Origin: WHSW01 sp963769945
GTDB taxonomy: Bacteria > Actinomycetota > Thermoleophilia > Solirubrobacterales > 70-9
NCBI GenBank assembly: GCA_963769945.1
Contig: CAVYOA010000020.1
Location: forward strand, 1 to 64,000
DNA: 64,000 nucleotides
Direction: 5' to 3'
The notes under the pieces were generated by a model. The model saw only the letters and a list, made by a program, of their open reading frames with translations, ran no database searches and was not told the DNA's origin. Made by a program: the position numbers and the translations under genes. Positions within the stretch are counted from its first letter, which is position 1. Each line of letters starts with the position of its first letter. Positions 62,003-64,000 of the stretch are shown here, piece after piece.

Positions 62003-62922
62003 CCGAGGCGGAGCTGGCCAGCTACCCGGTCGACGACCCGCATACCACCGTCGATTGGAGCGAGGGCGGCACCGTGCTCGCCTTCCTCAACGAGGTCGCC
62101 GGCGGCCGGCGGCTGCTCGAGGCGCTGCGCGAGCGCGTCGACGCCGGCGCCGACGCGGTCGCCGTCGCGGCGCCGCAGAACCAGCCGATCGTCGGTCAGA
62201 TCGTCGATCGCGACGAGGTCCGCGACGCCGCCCAGAGCCGGGTCGAGGTAACGCAGTCGGTCTTGGCCGCGTTCGGGATCGAGGCCTCGGGAGCGGTGAT
62301 GGACCCCGAGCCTTGGCTGGCGCTCGACGACTCGGTGCGCGCCTTCGCGCCCGGCGAGGTGCTGATCTCGTGCCTGTACGAGTCCCGCTTCGGGATCATG
62401 CGGCGCGACCTGGTCGAGTGGGCGAAGCAGCGATTCGAGGTGCCGGTCACCCACATCCCGGTCCGGGTCGACGACGACGCGGTCCGCTGGGACGTCACCC
62501 ACACCCTGGTCGTCGGCACGCAGACGATCGCCAGCCCGGACCTCGTCGCCCGGCTCAAGGGTCGGGCCGCCGAAACGCCGCACCGCTACACGATCATCTG
62601 CCCGCGCTCGGGCGACCTCAGCCGCGAGGACGTCTGCACGCGGCTCGCGAGCACGCTCGCGGAGCTCTATCGCTCGGAGATCGACGCCACCGGCCAGCCG
62701 ATGAGCCCGGAGCCGTTCGCGGCGATCCAGAACGCGATCGAGCACTACCGGATCGACGACATCCTCGTCTCGACCCTCGCCGGCCAGCAGTCGAAGTGGC
62801 TCGAGGAGGGGCTGATCGAGCGGGTCGAGGCGATCACCGACAAGCCGGTCGAGCACGTCGAGACGCGCGCGAGCGGCGAGCGGCCGTCCCCGAGCGGCGA
62901 GCCGGCGGGGGTGGAGGCCTGA
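61999..62922 (+). CDS. Unknown protein with two similar Rossmann-like domains, between ctaD and ctaE, 307 aa
   Basis: GTG 61999 overlaps the ctaD stop (GTGA) and the TGA at 62920 shares a base with the ctaE ATG, so it is translated with the oxidase. It is soluble, with no signal peptide. Residues about 35-145 and 160-290 look like two copies of one alpha/beta unit. Each has a beta strand with charged loop, a helix, and ends in a W(A/L)..FEVP-type piece: GEVLISCLYESRFGIMRRDL and DDILVSTLAGQQSKWLEEGL. Similar stand-alone domains (universal stress-like, DILVSTLP...W) are frequent in actinobacteria. The function is unknown. Confidence 0.85.
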   Translation: MTEAELASYPVDDPHTTVDWSEGGTVLAFLNEVAGGRRLLEALRERVDAGADAVAVAAPQNQPIVGQIVDRDEVRDAAQSRVEVTQSVLAAFGIEASGAVMDPEPWLALDDSVRAFAPGEVLISCLYESRFGIMRRDLVEWAKQRFEVPVTHIPVRVDDDAVRWDVTHTLVVGTQTIASPDLVARLKGRAAETPHRYTIICPRSGDLSREDVCTRLASTLAELYRSEIDATGQPMSPEPFAAIQNAIEHYRIDDILVSTLAGQQSKWLEEGLIERVEAITDKPVEHVETRASGERPSPSGEPAGVEA

Positions 62923-63548
62923 TGGAGTCCGCCTCGGTCGCCGTCGGCCAGCCCGAGCCGCACGAGCACCACGGGCCCCCCGAGGCCCACCAGAGCTCGC
63001 GGATCGACCGCCAGACGCTCGGCATCCTGATCTTCATCGTCTCGGAGATCATGCTCTTCGGGGCGTTCTTCGCCTCCTACTTCTTCCTCCGCGTGGTCTC
63101 CAACGACGGTCCCTGGCCACCGGAGGGGTTCGAGCTCCCGGTCGCGATCGCCGGCGTCAACACGGCGATCCTCGTCTCCTCGAGCCTGACCATGCACTGG
63201 GGGCTGGAGGGAGCGCGCAAGGGCAACCGCCTCGGGATGCGGATGGGCCTGATGACGACCTGGCTGCTCGGCGCGACCTTCCTCTTCATCCAGATCAACG
63301 AGTACATCCACATCGGCTTCAGCGCCCGCGACGGCGCCTTCGGCTCGATCTTCTACGGGCTGACGGGCCTCCACGGCGCCCACGTCTTCGTCGGCCTGCT
63401 GCTACTCACCTTCGCCAACGTCCGCGCCTGGCGCGGCCATTTCGGACCCGAGGCCAAGGACCATCTCGGGGTCGAGATACCGGGGATCTACTGGCACTTC
63501 GTCGACGTCATGTGGATCATCGTCTTCACCACCGTCTACATCATCTGA
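62922..63548 (+). CDS. ctaE: Cytochrome c oxidase subunit III, 208 aa
   Basis: Subunit III supports proton uptake and stability of the oxidase. ATG 62922. After a hydrophilic, histidine-rich leader (PHEHHGPPEAHQSS) come five helices: LGILIFIVSEIMLFGAFFAS, VAIAGVNTAILVSSSLTMHW, GLMTTWLLGATFLFIQINEY, TGLHGAHVFVGLLLLTFANV and GIYWHFVDVMWIIVFTTVYI. The short five-helix form and the terminal YWHFVDVMWIIVF are typical of actinobacterial and aa3-type oxidases. It ends the ctaC-D-unknown-E operon. Confidence 0.95.
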   Translation: MESASVAVGQPEPHEHHGPPEAHQSSRIDRQTLGILIFIVSEIMLFGAFFASYFFLRVVSNDGPWPPEGFELPVAIAGVNTAILVSSSLTMHWGLEGARKGNRLGMRMGLMTTWLLGATFLFIQINEYIHIGFSARDGAFGSIFYGLTGLHGAHVFVGLLLLTFANVRAWRGHFGPEAKDHLGVEIPGIYWHFVDVMWIIVFTTVYII

Positions 63549-63550
63549 AA

Positions 63551-63568
63551 ACCGCTTATTCAAGCGGT
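63551..63568 (+). terminator. Hairpin after the oxidase operon
   Basis: ACCGCTT (63551-63557), loop ATTC, AAGCGGT (63562-63568), starting 3 bases after the ctaE stop. No T tract follows, so termination strength is uncertain. Confidence 0.45.
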
Positions 63569-64000
63569 GCTCAGTCGCGATGCGCCAGCGGTGCGCCAGT
63601 TGGTGCGCCAGTCAGCACGCCGCCAGCGAGATCGGCACCGCCGGGACGGGCACGAGCGGGACGCGGCGCCGGCATCGGTGAGGTCCGCGTAGCAAAGCAA
63701 GGGCCCCGGCGACGGGGGGGTTTCGTCGGAGGGCCGCCGGGGCCCGCACGCCGCACCCCCGACACACGCCCTGGCGATACACGCCCTGGAAGGTCATACC
63801 CAGGGGCGGGACCACAAAGATGCTACGCCGACCCGCCGGCTTGGTAAGGGCGCCACCCACATATCCGCCACGACCGGCGCCGGGCGAGCGCGATCGGCCA
63901 GACTTATTACCGTCGCGCCCCTGCCCGGCCTCGACGCGCGAAATGCAGCGACGCGGTTGCCGAGACCGCGTCCACGTCGAAGTTCCTGAGGAGCGTCGTG
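63569..64000. other. Repeat-bearing region with no gene found
   Basis: It contains three spaced copies of TGCGCCAG (63581, 63592, 63604), two copies of ACACGCCCTGG 15 bases apart (63764, 63779), and a large hairpin with a perfect 10-bp stem GGGCCCCGGC/GCCGGGGCCC (63701-63710 and 63736-63745). No frame has a ribosome binding site or known motif, and I do not recognise a tRNA or another RNA. Confidence 0.45.

Overview
The window appears to be two unrelated bacterial genomes joined near position 25,000. Bases 1 to about 25,000 have moderately high GC and read as an alphaproteobacterium of the order Hyphomicrobiales, Bradyrhizobium-like in flavour. The markers are a DUF1236 protein, an extensin-like protein, several L,D-transpeptidases, a YciE/DUF892 protein, an EcfG-type sigma factor and an IS66 element. 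Bases from about 25,000 to the end have very high GC and strongly GC-ending codons. They read as an actinobacterium of class Thermoleophilia (Solirubrobacterales-like): a secreted protein with the SYANVMATLA start, GuaB3 next to GuaA, an ArgS without the HIGH signature, and an aa3-type oxidase operon. At the seam a sigma-factor gene has lost its 3' half and an M48 peptidase gene has lost its 5' part, so an assembly chimera is the simplest reading.

Alphaproteobacterial part. Positions 1-4,200 hold small genes: secreted peptides, a RusA-like resolvase, an HEDLH-motif protein and a MarR-type regulator. Positions 4,371-7,281 are a complete IS66-family element with terminal inverted repeats and an 8-bp target duplication. 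Positions 7,341-8,301 carry a 393-bp tandem duplication. From 8.5 to 24.6 kb most genes concern the cell envelope: a DUF1236 repeat protein, an extensin-like protein, three L,D-transpeptidases, a lytic transglycosylase and a class A penicillin-binding protein. Among them is a divergent peptidoglycan-recycling cluster: murQ on one side, and a sugar kinase, a SIS-family deaminase and nagA on the other. Together these would make, trim, crosslink and recycle murein and its amino sugars.

Actinobacterial part. In order: a truncated M48 protease, an NDP-sugar epimerase, argS, a GT2 glycosyltransferase, HU, pyrF, a LysM protein, a D-Ala-D-Ala carboxypeptidase, a PfkB kinase, guaB3-guaA, a flippase, two tandem M23 peptidases, rplM-rpsI, glmM, glmS, a DUF3352-like lipoprotein, acpS, nnr, alr, a CCA/poly(A)-polymerase-family enzyme, a HIT protein, an enoyl-CoA hydratase, infA, a secreted repeat protein, a DrrAB-like ABC exporter, a secreted protein, a lipoprotein and zinc-ribbon pair, a GT4 glycosyltransferase, and ctaC-ctaD-unknown-ctaE. 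The gene between ctaD and ctaE, translationally coupled to both, is the most interesting uncharacterised item.

Many genes need single-base corrections to read through. These include indispensable ones (HU, rplM, the CCA-family enzyme). The corrections cluster at about 29.7-33.3, 36.7-41.2 and 54.9-56.0 kb, with scattered cases in the first part. I read most as sequence errors rather than true pseudogenes. I found no rRNA, tRNA or CRISPR array.
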